A stretch of 64,000 bases of DNA from Stenotrophomonas maltophilia (GCF_004920835.1 NZ_QFHO01000004.1:124001-188000); one strand, 5' to 3'; numbered from the stretch's first letter, positions 1-9,361 are shown. Numbers and translations: made by a program. The notes: a model not told the origin generated them from the sequence alone.

Positions 1-2233
1 CCACGGCAAGGTCGAGGAAGTTCATCGCGCCGAAGCGCTGGTAGATATCGCCCACCGCATTGCCGCTGGCGTCGGTCCAGGCACCGTAGTAGCGCATGCG
101 CGCCATCAACGACCAGGCGCCGACATCCCAGCTGCCGGTCAGGCTGCCCTTGTGCTCGGGCAGGCGGTCTTCGAACAGCACGCGCTGGGTTTCGTTGGTG
201 GCCACCGAAGTGCTGCCGTTGTCCACGCGGGTGCGGTTGTAGTTGTAGGCCAGGGTCAGCGTCATACGGCCGGCACCGAGATCGCGCAGGTAGTTGCCGA
301 CCACGTCCACGCCGGTGGTGGTGGTATCGAAGTCATTGGTGAAGTAGTTCACCGAGGTATAGCCCAGCGGATTGGGAGTACCGGCCGGAATGGCGAAGCT
401 GGCCGACTGGCTGAAGCGGTCGGTGAGCTTGATCTGGTAGACGTCCACCGAACCGGACAGGCCCAGGTCGGTGCGCCAGGTCAGGCCCAGCGACGCGGTG
501 CGCGATTCCTCCGGCTTCAGCGGCCTGGCACCGAGCAGCTGCGCCAGCGGATCGTTCGGCGACAGACGACCACTGGTGAAGATCTGCAGCGTGCGCGTAT
601 CCAGGCCCTGGGTGGTGCTGGTGGTGTTGAGCTGCGCGGGTGTCGGCGCACGGAAGCCGGTGGACACCGTGCCACGCAGGGCCAGATCCGGGGTGATTGC
701 GAAACGTGCCGAGAGCTTGCCGTCCAGCGTGCTGCCGAAACTGGAGAAGTCTTCATAGCGGCTGGCCGCACCGATACTCCAGCGCTCGCCCAGCGGCACT
801 TCCATATCCACGTAGGCGGCCTTGCTGCGCTGGCTCCACTGCCCGGCCTGGCTGGCAGAGAAGCCCGGCGCGCCGTTGGAATTGGCCTCCAGGCCTGTCG
901 CTGCGCCCGGGCCCACCGCGTACGAGGCCGGATCACCGGCACGCACCTGGTAGGTCTCCTGGCGGAACTCACCACCGAAGGCGACGTTGATCGGCTTGGA
1001 CAGCCCACCCACGTCCCACTCGTAGTTGAAGTCGGCGTTGGCGTTCTTCTCGGTCTGGGTCAGGCGGCCGAGATCGAATGCGGTGGGGCTGGCCGGGCCG
1101 AGCGAGGCGTTGATCGAGTTCTTCAGGCTGTAGTCGATCGCGTTGCGGCCGTACGAGGCGCTGACATCCCAGCGCAGCTTGGGTGTGATCTCGCCACGCA
1201 GGCCACCGACCAGCTGCAGGTCGTTCTGGACGTTGCCGTACTGCGGGCTGAAGCCCACCGGATAGATCGAGCGCAGGTTCCAGCCCGGGAAGATGCTGGT
1301 CGTACGGTACGCGCCGGTGGTGGTATCGGGGTTGCGCCAGTTGAAATCGCTGACGCCGTCGCTGTGGCTGTACAGGCCGAAGGCATACAGCTCCAGGGTG
1401 TCGCTGGCATTGGCCTTCAGGTTGAAGCCCACGCGGCGGCTTTCCAGTTCCGGTTGGCCCCAGCGCTGTACCGGGTTGGGCACGTCCAGCTCCGGATGTG
1501 CAGCCTGGAAGGCGATCGCATCCGGGCGCTGGCGGGTGCGCGAGGTGGCGTCGGAGTTGGACGATTCGGCGAACAGCACCAGGCTGCCATAGTCACCCAG
1601 CGACCAGCCGGTGCGTGCGCTGAAATCGCGCGAGGCGCCATCGCCCTGCGCATACTGCGAATAGCCGGCGGTGATCTCGGTACCGGGGCCATCCTCGAGA
1701 ATGATGTTGATGACGCCGGCGATGGCATCCGAGCCGTACTGCGCCGACGCACCATCGCGCAGCACTTCGATGCGCTTGATCGCACTGGTCGGAATCTGTG
1801 CCAGGTCGGCCGCCTGCGCGCCACGGTTGCCGAGCAGCGCGCTACGGTGGAAGCGACGACCGTTGACCAGCACCAACGTCTGATCCGGCGACAGGCCACG
1901 CAGCGTGGCCGGGCGCACGAACACCTGGCCATCCGTCATCGGCAGGCGCTGCACCACGAACGACGGCACCAGCTGCGCCAGCACGTCCTTCAGATCGGTC
2001 GACTCGACGGACTTGATGTCTTCCTTGGTGAACACGTCCACCGGCGCCAGCGTTTCGAACTGGGTGCGGTTGGAGGCGCGGGTGCCGGTGACCAGCATTG
2101 CGTCGAGCTGGGTGGGCACCGCACGGCTGCTGCCCGCGGCATCAACCGCATCGGCCTCCGCTGCGATCGCGCCTCCTGCGCTGGCCATGGAAAGGGCAAG
2201 GAGGATGGAACGCGAAAGCTTCGAACGATGCAC
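1..2233 (-). CDS. TonB-dependent outer-membrane receptor, C-terminus cut by window edge
   Basis: The reading frame is open from a GTG at 2233 to the left edge, so about 744 N-terminal residues are visible and the final barrel strands and stop are missing. The GTG has GGAG seven bases upstream. The N-terminus is a signal peptide (VHRSKLSRSILLALSMASAG...). A plug domain follows, with DAMLVTGTRAS near the TonB-box position, then DVLAQLVPSF, TLRGLSPDQTLVLVNGRR and GSDAIAGVINIIL. The rest is alternating beta-barrel sequence. Family knowledge: energised uptake of a ligand across the outer membrane. The ligand cannot be told from sequence, and no substrate genes adjoin it within the window. Confidence 0.9.
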   Translation of the reverse strand, partial: MHRSKLSRSILLALSMASAGGAIAAEADAVDAAGSSRAVPTQLDAMLVTGTRASNRTQFETLAPVDVFTKEDIKSVESTDLKDVLAQLVPSFVVQRLPMTDGQVFVRPATLRGLSPDQTLVLVNGRRFHRSALLGNRGAQAADLAQIPTSAIKRIEVLRDGASAQYGSDAIAGVINIILEDGPGTEITAGYSQYAQGDGASRDFSARTGWSLGDYGSLVLFAESSNSDATSRTRQRPDAIAFQAAHPELDVPNPVQRWGQPELESRRVGFNLKANASDTLELYAFGLYSHSDGVSDFNWRNPDTTTGAYRTTSIFPGWNLRSIYPVGFSPQYGNVQNDLQLVGGLRGEITPKLRWDVSASYGRNAIDYSLKNSINASLGPASPTAFDLGRLTQTEKNANADFNYEWDVGGLSKPINVAFGGEFRQETYQVRAGDPASYAVGPGAATGLEANSNGAPGFSASQAGQWSQRSKAAYVDMEVPLGERWSIGAASRYEDFSSFGSTLDGKLSARFAITPDLALRGTVSTGFRAPTPAQLNTTSTTQGLDTRTLQIFTSGRLSPNDPLAQLLGARPLKPEESRTASLGLTWRTDLGLSGSVDVYQIKLTDRFSQSASFAIPAGTPNPLGYTSVNYFTNDFDTTTTGVDVVGNYLRDLGAGRMTLTLAYNYNRTRVDNGSTSVATNETQRVLFEDRLPEHKGSLTGSWDVGAWSLMARMRYYGAWTDASGNAVGDIYQRFGAMNFLDLAV

Positions 2234-2420
2234 GGCAGGGCTCCGGGAGGACGCGACGGGGCCAGCACCTGTGCGGACACAACAGGCCTGGACAAGGCGC
2301 GCAGTCTCGGCGCGATGTGTGAAGGAGCCATGACGTCAGTACGACAGCTTGATGCCGCACGGGCGCACGCGCAGGCAGTGGACGCGGCGCTGCGGCTCTT
2401 TGGCCTGTCCCTGCGCTAGT

Positions 2421-2446
2421 GGCCGCCGGGCATGGCCCGGCGCTAC
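2421..2446 (-). repeat. SMAG-type REP palindrome
   Basis: On the minus strand the element begins GTAG and continues CGCCGGGCCATGCCCGGCG, a near-perfect palindrome. It lies between the TonB receptor and the VOC gene. The GTAG head plus GC-rich dyad matches the SMAG repeats described in S. maltophilia. Confidence 0.7.
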
Positions 2447-2473
2447 AGTGGGTGCGTCCACGGAGGATCGATC

Positions 2474-3145
2474 ATGCGCCTGCTGTACCTCACCCTGCCG
2501 GTATCCGACGTCGCCACCGTCGCCGCGTATTTCCACGATGTACTGCAGCAGCGCGTGGTCGGCAATCATGTGCACATCGGCTGGAGCACGATCGAACTGC
2601 AGCCGGCGGGTGACCACCCTGTCGGTGGCGTGCACCTGGCCTTCAACGTACCGGACAACCGCTTCTGCGAGGCGATGACCTGGTTGCGTGAGCGCACGCC
2701 GCTGCAACGCAATCCGGCGGGACTGGACTACTTCGCGCTGGAGAGCAGCTGGCAGTCGCAGTCGGTGTACTTCACCGGCCCTGACGGCCTGATCCTGGAA
2801 CTGATCGGCCGACGCCGTTTGCCGGCCAGCGCGCGCGAAGGCGCGTTCCATGGCAGCGAGCTGACCTGCCTGAGCGAAGTCGGCCTGCCCAGCCACGATG
2901 TCGATGCCGTGCGGGCACAATCACAACAGCGTTTCGGTCTGGAACCGATCAGTACGGCCTCGCTGCAGTTCGCGCCGATGGGCGACGACGAGGGCCTGCT
3001 GATCGTGGTCGCTGCCGATCGCCGCTGGTTCCCCGAGCAGAAAGACCTGCCAAATGCGCAGGGCCTGCAGCTGCGGGTGGGGGATGTCGCCGGCATCGGC
3101 GAACTCTGCGACGACGCACTGGGCTGGCGCGTCGCTTCGACCTGA
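2474..3145 (+). CDS. VOC-superfamily (glyoxalase/bleomycin-resistance fold) protein
   Basis: The protein has 223 residues. Start 2474 is chosen because GGAGG lies seven bases upstream; an earlier in-frame ATG at 2432 lacks such a site. The N-terminal half has the VOC pattern: it opens LYLTLPVSDVATVAAYFHDVL, has GGVHLAFNVPDN in the middle and ends its first module with SVYFTGPDGLILELIGRR. A second, weaker module follows (LPSHDVDAVRAQ...GLQLRVGDV). Such folds bind a metal and act as lyases, isomerases, dioxygenases or drug-binding proteins, and the exact reaction cannot be assigned. It is convergent with the peptidase gene. Confidence 0.8.
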   Translation: MRLLYLTLPVSDVATVAAYFHDVLQQRVVGNHVHIGWSTIELQPAGDHPVGGVHLAFNVPDNRFCEAMTWLRERTPLQRNPAGLDYFALESSWQSQSVYFTGPDGLILELIGRRRLPASAREGAFHGSELTCLSEVGLPSHDVDAVRAQSQQRFGLEPISTASLQFAPMGDDEGLLIVVAADRRWFPEQKDLPNAQGLQLRVGDVAGIGELCDDALGWRVAST

Positions 3146-3168
3146 GGCGACGCGCCAAGCGTGACGCG

Positions 3169-5016
3169 CTACTGCATGCGCGTACCCTGCCCCGCCTCGA
3201 TCTGCGCATGCAGCACCTGCAGCTGCGCGGCGGTCTGGTTGAACACCTGCAGATCCGCGTCCACCAAGACCTGCCAATCCGGTGCGTGGCCCAGCAGCTG
3301 TGCCACCTGTTCCTGCGGCGCGCGGTCGAAGCCTTCGCCCAGCACGCCGAGATAGCGCTGGCGGAACCCATCGGGGTCGCGCTGGTCCTGCACGTACAGC
3401 TGCACCGCCAGCAGCCCCGCATACAGATAGTTCACCAGATAGTTCGGGTCTTCATACATCAGGCGCTTGGCGATCCAGCTGTTGCGCAGCTGCGGATAGC
3501 GCTCCGGTTGCTGGCCGAAGCGCGCCAGCACCTGGCCGGTCAGCGCATCCAGATCATCGGCGGTACCCAACGTGCCTGCGGCAACGCCGCGATAGATCGA
3601 CTGCTCCAGCTGCGCTTCCTCGGAAGAGGTGAACAGCTGCAGCACCATGTCGTCCAGTAGTGACTTCAGATAATAAGCTTTGGCACGCGGATCCTGTGCC
3701 TGCTGGTAAAGCTGGTCGCGGAAGCGCAGCTCGTTGTAGATCGCGAACGCCTCGGTCAGCCACTGGCTGCCATTGCGCTGCAGCGGCGACGCATGACCGC
3801 GCTGCATCCATTCACCATGCACGGCGTGACCGGCTTCATGTGCGATCTCGACATCGCTTTCCAGATCACCGCTACGCACGCCAACGAACAACATCGCCGG
3901 CACACCGGGAGCGCTCACCGAGAACGCGTCCTGGCTGCGGTCACCGCGTTCGGTGGCCAGATCCATACGCTGGTTGGCCGGATCGAGCAGCGCGCGCAGT
4001 TCGGCGACGTACGCAGGCCCCAGATGCTGCATGGCATCGGCGGCGTTGTCGCGCAGCTGCGCCAGCGTCAGCACCGGTGGCGTATAGCCGGCATCGGGCA
4101 GCGTGGTGTCCCAGATCTGCGGCGCGTCGATGCCGGATCGCGCAGCGTGGTGCAGCAGCATGTCCTGATAGGCGCGGCGGTCGCCGGCGTGATGTTCGAT
4201 CGCTACCAGCGTTGCATCCACTGCGGCGGTGTCCAGGCCCATGCGCTGGTAGCCACGTGCCGGCGCCGAACCATCGCCCTGCAGGCGTGCGGCGGCGTCG
4301 TTCACCTGTACCAGCCCCAACAGCACCGAGGCCATTGGCTCGCGGCGCGACTGCAGCCCCTGCCAGTAGCCCTTCCAGCCCGCTTCGCGCAATGCGCGAT
4401 CCGGTTGCAGCGACAGTGCCCGCTTGTCGCGCCCAGCATCCCAGTGCCGACCATCACGCTCGATCTGCGGGTACTCGGCACTGCGCAGGATCTGCCCACG
4501 CAGGCGCGCAAAGCTGTCCAGCGCCGGATCGGCCAGCGCATCCACGGCCTCGTCCAGCGCGGCGTTGGCCGGGGTGGCAGCCTCCTTCAGCGCCCGAGTG
4601 CGCAGGAAGCCATACGGCGCTGCCCACGCCGCATCTGCAGGCGCCTCGCGCAGGGCGGCGCGACCAGTGCGGGCGATGCGGCTGCACAGCCCCATTGCCT
4701 GCTCCATCGCCTGTGCCGGACGATGATCACGTGCGTTGCGGGCGGACTGCAGATGCAGGTAGGCGAGATGACGCAGGCACTGCGCTTCCAATACCTCGGC
4801 CTGCTGGAAGCGTTCCACCGGCGCGAGGGTGGAAGCGTGCTGCAGGGCCTCGACGCGCTTGCCCAGCGCATCACGCGCGGTCTGTTCAGCCGCGGCGTTG
4901 GCGAAGTAGACGCGATCGTCGGCATGCACCGACTGTGCCTGGGTGCCGCTGAAGGGGGCCATCGCCAATACAGCGGCGATGACGGTGGTGGTGGCGTGCT
5001 TCCTGAAAGCCTGCAT
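3169..5016 (-). CDS. Secreted M3-family zinc metallopeptidase (oligoendopeptidase F-like)
   Basis: The protein has 615 residues. An ATG at 5028 is in frame, but GGAG sits between it and the ATG at 5016 at ideal spacing, so 5016 is preferred. A signal peptide (MQAFRKHATTTVIAAVLAMAPFSGTQAQ) predicts export. The zinc motif IAHEAGHAVHGEW, of the HEXXH class typical of M3 (thimet oligopeptidase/PepF) enzymes, has HEAGH at about residues 393-397. WLTEAFAIYNE downstream probably carries a further metal ligand. Family role: cleavage of short peptides. Length fits a PepF-like enzyme plus leader. It is monocistronic as far as can be seen. Confidence 0.85.
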   Translation of the reverse strand: MQAFRKHATTTVIAAVLAMAPFSGTQAQSVHADDRVYFANAAAEQTARDALGKRVEALQHASTLAPVERFQQAEVLEAQCLRHLAYLHLQSARNARDHRPAQAMEQAMGLCSRIARTGRAALREAPADAAWAAPYGFLRTRALKEAATPANAALDEAVDALADPALDSFARLRGQILRSAEYPQIERDGRHWDAGRDKRALSLQPDRALREAGWKGYWQGLQSRREPMASVLLGLVQVNDAAARLQGDGSAPARGYQRMGLDTAAVDATLVAIEHHAGDRRAYQDMLLHHAARSGIDAPQIWDTTLPDAGYTPPVLTLAQLRDNAADAMQHLGPAYVAELRALLDPANQRMDLATERGDRSQDAFSVSAPGVPAMLFVGVRSGDLESDVEIAHEAGHAVHGEWMQRGHASPLQRNGSQWLTEAFAIYNELRFRDQLYQQAQDPRAKAYYLKSLLDDMVLQLFTSSEEAQLEQSIYRGVAAGTLGTADDLDALTGQVLARFGQQPERYPQLRNSWIAKRLMYEDPNYLVNYLYAGLLAVQLYVQDQRDPDGFRQRYLGVLGEGFDRAPQEQVAQLLGHAPDWQVLVDADLQVFNQTAAQLQVLHAQIEAGQGTRMQ

Positions 5017-5089
5017 CGGCGTCTCCATGCCTGGACCAGGCCTCGAGCCTAGCAGCCGCTGCCCCGCCGTGCCTGTGCCGGATCAGGCC

Positions 5090-5602
5090 TCAGATCGACT
5101 CATCCTCACGCTTGACCAGCAGCCAGCAGGGCGACTGCGCGAAGGTATAGGTCTGCTGGTCGCTGCTGTCCGGCGTGCGGATCTGCACCTGGCGTTGCCC
5201 GTCAGCCAGCGTGCTGACCTGCATTTCGCGGCCCTGCCCGGCCAAGGCGGCGGGATCGGGCATCACCGGCCACTCGACATCGGCCCGCGCCAACCGGCTT
5301 TCCACCTTGCGCGGTTCCGGCTCGGCCTCGGCATCGATGTAGCTGTCCAGCAGCGGATCGGCGGTGGCCTTTTCCTGCAGGGTGATCTCGTTGCCGAAGT
5401 GCTTCAGGAACGCATCGAAGTCCGGGTACGGGCATTCACTGCTGGCAGGCACCGGTGCGGGCTGGATCGCTGCCGCCGTGGACGACGGCGCGGGACGTGC
5501 AGGTGCGGTTTCCGTGGGCGTCGACTGCGGCGCAGGTCTGCAGGCGACCAACGCTACGCCAACGGCGAGCATCAGCAGTGCCTGGAAACGATATCGACGC
5601 AT
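5090..5602 (-). CDS. Small predicted lipoprotein of unknown function
   Basis: The protein has 170 residues. The N-terminus MRRYRFQALLMLAVGVALVAC ends in a lipobox with Cys21, predicting lipid modification. A Pro/Ala/Thr-rich linker follows, then a folded region beginning ECPYPDFDAFLKHFGNEITLQEKATADPL. I do not recognise a named family. AGGAT lies upstream of the chosen ATG. The gene diverges from the peptidase-like gene at 5684, with about 80 bases between them. Confidence 0.75.
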   Translation of the reverse strand: MRRYRFQALLMLAVGVALVACRPAPQSTPTETAPARPAPSSTAAAIQPAPVPASSECPYPDFDAFLKHFGNEITLQEKATADPLLDSYIDAEAEPEPRKVESRLARADVEWPVMPDPAALAGQGREMQVSTLADGQRQVQIRTPDSSDQQTYTFAQSPCWLLVKREDESI

Positions 5603-5649
5603 GGGCTTATCCTGAATCCGGTCCGGTCGCTCCATGCTACCGCGCACCC

Positions 5650-5655
5650 TACAAT
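5650..5655 (+). promoter_or_regulatory. Possible -10 box for the gene at 5684
   Basis: TACAAT differs from TATAAT at one position and lies 28 bases before the start codon. No convincing -35 hexamer is seen 16-18 bases upstream, so this is tentative. Confidence 0.3.
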
Positions 5656-5683
5656 TCCGGCATTCCGCCTGTCCGAGAATTCC

Positions 5684-6310
5684 ATGCACCGCCTCCTGCT
5701 CCTGATCGGCCTGCTGTTGCCCGCCCTGTGGCCGGCCGTGGCGATGGCCGTCGATGTCCACGAGGGCGACCTGCTGTTCGTCACCGCCGGCCGCAGCGGC
5801 CTCAGCGCCGCCATCGACGATGCCACCGGCAAGCAGGGCGCGCGCAGCTTCGATCATGTCGCGCTGGTCGCTTCCGTGCCGAAGGGCTGGGAGGTATTGC
5901 ATGCCGACGAGAAGGGATCGCGGCGGCAATCGCTGTCCGAGTTCCGCCAGGACGCGAGAGCAAAGCAGCGGCAGATCGTGGTCTATCGCCTGCGCGCACC
6001 GCAGCAGGCGGCAATCAAGGATGCAATCGCCACCGCGCGCACGATGCTCGGCAAGCCGTACAACACGTCGTATGTGTTGAACGAGGACAGCTACTACTGC
6101 TCGGACTTCATCGAACGTGCGTTCCGTGCGCACCACGTGTTTGCGCTGCAGCCGATGAACTTCCGCAACCCGCAGACCGGGGAGATTTCCCAGCACTGGA
6201 TTGACCTGTATCGCGGCATGGGCATGGAGGTGCCGCAGGATCAGCCCGGCAGCAATCCGAACGACATGTCGGCGGCACCGGTGTTGCAGCGCATTGGCGT
6301 GCTCGAATAA
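5684..6310 (+). CDS. Secreted YiiX/YebB-like permuted papain-fold cysteine peptidase
   Basis: The protein has 208 residues with a signal peptide (MHRLLLLIGLLLPALWPAVAMA). The mature part starts VDVHEGDLLFVTAGRSGLSAAI, with FDHVALV and, later, NEDSYYCSDFIERAF. The HVAL histidine and YYCSDF cysteine match the circularly permuted NlpC/P60-like group (peptidase family C92, YiiX). Such proteins are amidases or peptidases acting on the cell wall or on lipids; the substrate here is unknown. A GC-rich hairpin follows the stop. Confidence 0.8.
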   Translation: MHRLLLLIGLLLPALWPAVAMAVDVHEGDLLFVTAGRSGLSAAIDDATGKQGARSFDHVALVASVPKGWEVLHADEKGSRRQSLSEFRQDARAKQRQIVVYRLRAPQQAAIKDAIATARTMLGKPYNTSYVLNEDSYYCSDFIERAFRAHHVFALQPMNFRNPQTGEISQHWIDLYRGMGMEVPQDQPGSNPNDMSAAPVLQRIGVLE

Positions 6311-6312
6311 GC

Positions 6313-6337
6313 GAAGCCCCGCGCAAGGCGGGGCTTC
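6313..6337 (+). terminator. Stem-loop after the C92 peptidase gene
   Basis: GAAGCCCCGC and GCGGGGCTTC form a perfect 10-bp stem with a 5-base loop, starting two bases after the stop codon. The trailing T run is short, so termination efficiency is uncertain. Confidence 0.65.
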
Positions 6338-6364
6338 ACCGGTCACTCCGCATGCACGGCGCGG

Positions 6365-6526
6365 TCATTCTTCTTCGTCGTTGCCGCCCTGCTGCTGGTT
6401 CTGATTACGCTTCTGCTGTTCCTGCTGCTGTTGCTGCTGCTGGTCACGGCCACGACCCTGCTGCTGATCCTGCTGGTTCTGCTGGCCCTGTTGTTTCTGG
6501 TTCGGGTTCTGGTTCTGCTGTGCCAT
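6365..6526 (-). CDS. 53-residue Gln/Asn-rich small protein
   Basis: The ORF opens at ATG 6526 with GGAG seven bases upstream. The product starts MAQQNQNPNQKQQGQQ, has a run of seven Gln near the middle and ends GGNDEEE. About half of the residues are Gln and most of the rest are Asn, Gly, Arg, Lys or Asp. It has no hydrophobic core, signal peptide or membrane segment, so it should be disordered. I recognise no family. The good ribosome site and acidic tail favour a real gene over a chance CTG-repeat ORF. Confidence 0.6.
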   Translation of the reverse strand: MAQQNQNPNQKQQGQQNQQDQQQGRGRDQQQQQQQEQQKRNQNQQQGGNDEEE

Positions 6527-6759
6527 GTCCGATCTCCAAAGCCACTCGCGGAATGCGGTGGACGTGGCCATCGTCTGCAGCGAATGGTTAATCACGCGTG
6601 GGGGGGCGGCTACATCTGTGTGTACGCCTGTGAATGAACACGCAGAAGTCCTTGTGGCACAAGCGGCTGAAGGATTCATGCGGGTTCGGCATGTGTTCAT
6701 GCCGTCGTCAACGGTGCACGCATTCATGGCGTTCGCACCCGGAAACACGCGCTGAACGA

Positions 6760-6793
6760 GGTTGGCTTCCCAACGCACGCAGGGAAGCCTACC
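6760..6793 (-). terminator. Probable terminator downstream of the AtoE-like gene
   Basis: On the minus strand GGTAGGCTTCCC pairs with GGGAAGCCAACC (one mismatch) around a 10-base loop, starting seven bases after the stop of the permease gene. It lacks a long T tract. Confidence 0.5.
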
Positions 6794-6799
6794 CTCCAT

Positions 6800-8224
6800 T
6801 CAGGGCATCACCGGCGGCACATACGCCAGGGTCATGCCCAGCAGCCACAGCAGGCCCAGCACCAGCGGAATGTGCACCAGCAGCTGGATGAAGGTGAAGC
6901 CGACGATGTCGCGCGCCTTCAGGCCCAGCACGCCCAGCAATGGCAGCATCCAGAACGGGTTGATCAGGTTCGGCAGCGCTTCGGCCGCGTTGTAGACCTG
7001 CACCGCCCAGCCCAGATGTGCCTTCAGTTCGTTGGCGGCCTGCATCACGTACGGCGCCTCGATGATCCACTTGCCGCCACCGGACGGCACGAAGAAGCCC
7101 AGCACCGCCGAGTAGACACCCATCACCAACGCGAACGTATCGGTGCTGGCTACGTGCACGAACAGGCTCGACAGCCGGTGCGCCAGTGTCTGTCCATCGC
7201 CGCCGGCAGCGTGGGTGAGAATCATCGCGATGCCACCGTACAACGGGAACTGGATCAGCACGCCGGTGGTGCTCGGTACCGCCTTCGCGACCGCGTTGAG
7301 GAAGCTGCGCGGCCGCCAGTGCAGCAGCAGGCCCAGCGAAATGAACAGGAAGTTGTAGGTGTTGAGGTTGGCGATGGCCGTGACCAGCGGCTTGTTGGCG
7401 AACTCGTTGAACAGCCAGCCGAACGCCAGCAGCGAGAGCAGCACGGTCAGCAGCGGGCTGTACTCCAGCCATTCGCCCGGGCGCGTGCGCTGCTGCAGCG
7501 GCTCCGGCTCGGCCTGCGCGGCGCCGGGGAACTCCTCGGCGGTACGGGCGCTGCCGGCGGCCGGTGCGGTCAGCCAGGCGATCAGCAGCGAGACCAGGAT
7601 CAACACCGAAGTCAGCGCGATCGACTGCCACAGGAAAATGGTTTCAGTGAACGGCAGGACGCCGGTGATCTCCACCAGCCCCGGCGGCATGCTGGCCGGG
7701 TTGGCCTGCAGCTGCGCGGCCGACGAGCTCAATCCCATCGCCCACACCGCACCCAGACCGAGATAAGCCGAGGCACCGGCCGCGCGGTAGTCCATGCGCA
7801 GCTCGGTGCGGCGAGCCAGCGCGCGGACCAGCAGGCCGCCGAACACCAGCGAGAAGCCCCAGCTGAGCAGCGAGGCGAGCATGCTGACCAGGCCCACGTA
7901 CACCACCGCACCACGGCCGGTGCGCGGCACACGGGCAAGGAAATCGATGAAGCGTGCGACCACCGGTGCAGTGGCCACGGCATAGCCACCGATGACCACG
8001 AAGGCCATCTGCATGGTGAAGGGAATCAGGCTCCAGAAGCCGTCGCCGAAGGCACTGGCGGTAGCCTGCGGGGTGGAGCCGAAGCTCATCGCCGCCAGCG
8101 CGACAATGACCACGCCCAGCACCGCGAACACGTACGCATCGGGGAACCATTTTTCCGCCCAGGCGGCCGAGCGCAGCGCAGCGCGCGCCATCCAGCCGTC
8201 CTGTACTGCTGCCGTCGAGGCCAT
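6800..8224 (-). CDS. atoE: Short-chain fatty acid permease, AtoE family
   Basis: The protein has 474 residues. The ATG at 8224 has GGAGG seven bases upstream; a GTG codon directly before it is a less likely start. The sequence has many hydrophobic segments, for example AYVFAVLGVVIVALAAMSFG and MAFVVIGGYAVATAPVVARF. Conserved AtoE-type blocks follow, including LLSWGFSLVFGGLLVRA and VPSGGGKWIIEAPYVMQAA. Family knowledge: inner-membrane transporters for acetoacetate and short-chain fatty acids. No ato catabolic genes are adjacent, so the substrate assignment is by family only. A hairpin follows the gene. Confidence 0.82.
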   Translation of the reverse strand: MASTAAVQDGWMARAALRSAAWAEKWFPDAYVFAVLGVVIVALAAMSFGSTPQATASAFGDGFWSLIPFTMQMAFVVIGGYAVATAPVVARFIDFLARVPRTGRGAVVYVGLVSMLASLLSWGFSLVFGGLLVRALARRTELRMDYRAAGASAYLGLGAVWAMGLSSSAAQLQANPASMPPGLVEITGVLPFTETIFLWQSIALTSVLILVSLLIAWLTAPAAGSARTAEEFPGAAQAEPEPLQQRTRPGEWLEYSPLLTVLLSLLAFGWLFNEFANKPLVTAIANLNTYNFLFISLGLLLHWRPRSFLNAVAKAVPSTTGVLIQFPLYGGIAMILTHAAGGDGQTLAHRLSSLFVHVASTDTFALVMGVYSAVLGFFVPSGGGKWIIEAPYVMQAANELKAHLGWAVQVYNAAEALPNLINPFWMLPLLGVLGLKARDIVGFTFIQLLVHIPLVLGLLWLLGMTLAYVPPVMP

Positions 8225-8311
8225 CACCTACCCTCCCAGGTTCGATGGCTCGATTCTGGGCGGTGGGGTGCGGGCTGTCAGCCACCTATTGGTCGTAGGT
8301 GGCCGGTGGCG

Positions 8312-8380
8312 GTGGTGCCGGCCGCTGGCCGGCAACCTCGAGATTACGCACGGGTGCAGCCGGCCAGCGGCCGGCTCTAC
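8312..8380. repeat. Inverted pair of SMAG-type REP elements
   Basis: A plus-strand copy (GTGGTGCCGGCCGCTGGCCGGC) at 8312-8334 faces a minus-strand GTAG-headed copy at 8356-8380, with 21 bases between. The pair fills most of the space between ubiA and the permease gene and can form a long cruciform. Confidence 0.75.
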
Positions 8381-8392
8381 CTCACCTTGCGC

Positions 8393-9286
8393 TCAACGCA
8401 GCGCCAAATCCACGGCGATACCGGCAAACAGCGCGGCACCCACCCAGTTGTTGTGCAGGAAGGCCTTGAAGCACGGCCCACGCTCGCGGTTGCGGCAGAT
8501 CCAGAACTCGTACACCACCAGCAGCGTGGCCACCGCTACGCCGGCCAGGTAGTACCCGCCCAGCCCGCCGCGCACGCCCACCAGCGCCATCGTGGCCAGG
8601 AACAGCGCGTACAGCACGCCCTGGATGACCAGGTCGAGGTCACCGAACAGGATCGCGGTGGAGTGAGAGCCCATCTTCAGGTCGTCCTCGCGGTCGACCA
8701 TGGCGTACCAGGTGTCGTAGGCGGTGGACCACAGGATGTTGCCGGCATACAGCAGCCAGCCCAGCAGCGGCACCTCGCCCTGCACGGCGGCGAACGCCAT
8801 CGGGATGCCCCAGCCGAACGACATGCCCAGGTAGACCTGCGGCAGATGGGTGTAGCGCTTCAGGTACGGGTAGCTGGCGGCCAGGAACACGCCGATGAAG
8901 CTGAGGCCAATGGTCAGGCCGTTCAGGGTCAACACCAGGCCGAACGCCACCAGCATCAGCACGGCGAACAACGCCAGCGCAGCGCGGCCACTGATCGCAC
9001 CGGTGGCCAGCGGGCGCGCCTTGGTGCGCTCCACATGCGGGTCGAGCCAGCGGTCGGCATAGTCGTTGATGACGCAACCGGCCGAGCGGGTCAGCCACAC
9101 GCCGGCGGTGAACACGAACAGGGTCCACAGCGGCGGCAGGCCGCCTGCGGCCAACCACAACGCCCACCAGGTGGGCCACAGCAGCAGCAGCGTGCCGATC
9201 GGGCGATCAGCGCGCATCAGACTCCAGTAATGCCGCCAACGCGGCGTCGCCGGCGACTGCGGCGAAGTGAGGGGGGTATCAGCCAT
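8393..9286 (-). CDS. ubiA: 4-hydroxybenzoate polyprenyltransferase
   Basis: The protein has 297 residues, the usual UbiA length. It prenylates 4-hydroxybenzoate in ubiquinone synthesis at the inner membrane. Both Asp-rich prenyl-diphosphate motifs are visible: [20 protein letters not shown] near residues 94-113 and [19 protein letters not shown] in the central loop. About eight hydrophobic helices surround them. No ubiC is adjacent within the window. Confidence 0.95.
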   Translation of the reverse strand: MADTPLTSPQSPATPRWRHYWSLMRADRPIGTLLLLWPTWWALWLAAGGLPPLWTLFVFTAGVWLTRSAGCVINDYADRWLDPHVERTKARPLATGAISGRAALALFAVLMLVAFGLVLTLNGLTIGLSFIGVFLAASYPYLKRYTHLPQVYLGMSFGWGIPMAFAAVQGEVPLLGWLLYAGNILWSTAYDTWYAMVDREDDLKMGSHSTAILFGDLDLVIQGVLYALFLATMALVGVRGGLGGYYLAGVAVATLLVVYEFWICRNRERGPCFKAFLHNNWVGAALFAGIAVDLALR

Positions 9287-9331
9287 GGCGATAGGATACT
9301 CCTGCGCCGGGGGCGAGACTCAGAAACGACA

Positions 9332-9361
9332 GGGCCCGATGCGCCTGCGCGCACCGGGCCC
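9332..9361 (-). terminator. Terminator-like hairpin downstream of the tyrosine kinase gene
   Basis: GGGCCCG and CGGGCCC form a perfect 7-bp stem around a 16-base loop that is itself GC-rich. It lies 23 bases after the minus-strand stop and is followed on that strand by TGTCGTTT. Confidence 0.5.

Noticed and set aside
152-2419. Long plus-strand open frame opposite the first TonB receptor
   Set aside because: Its translation is His/Gln/Gly/Ala-rich without any domain, and it mirrors a clear receptor on the other strand. It is a GC-rich antisense shadow.
6365-6526. CRISPR or tandem repeat array suggested by CTG/CAG repetition
   Set aside because: The repetition is codon-level Gln coding without spacers or fixed unit length; no CRISPR array is present anywhere in the window.
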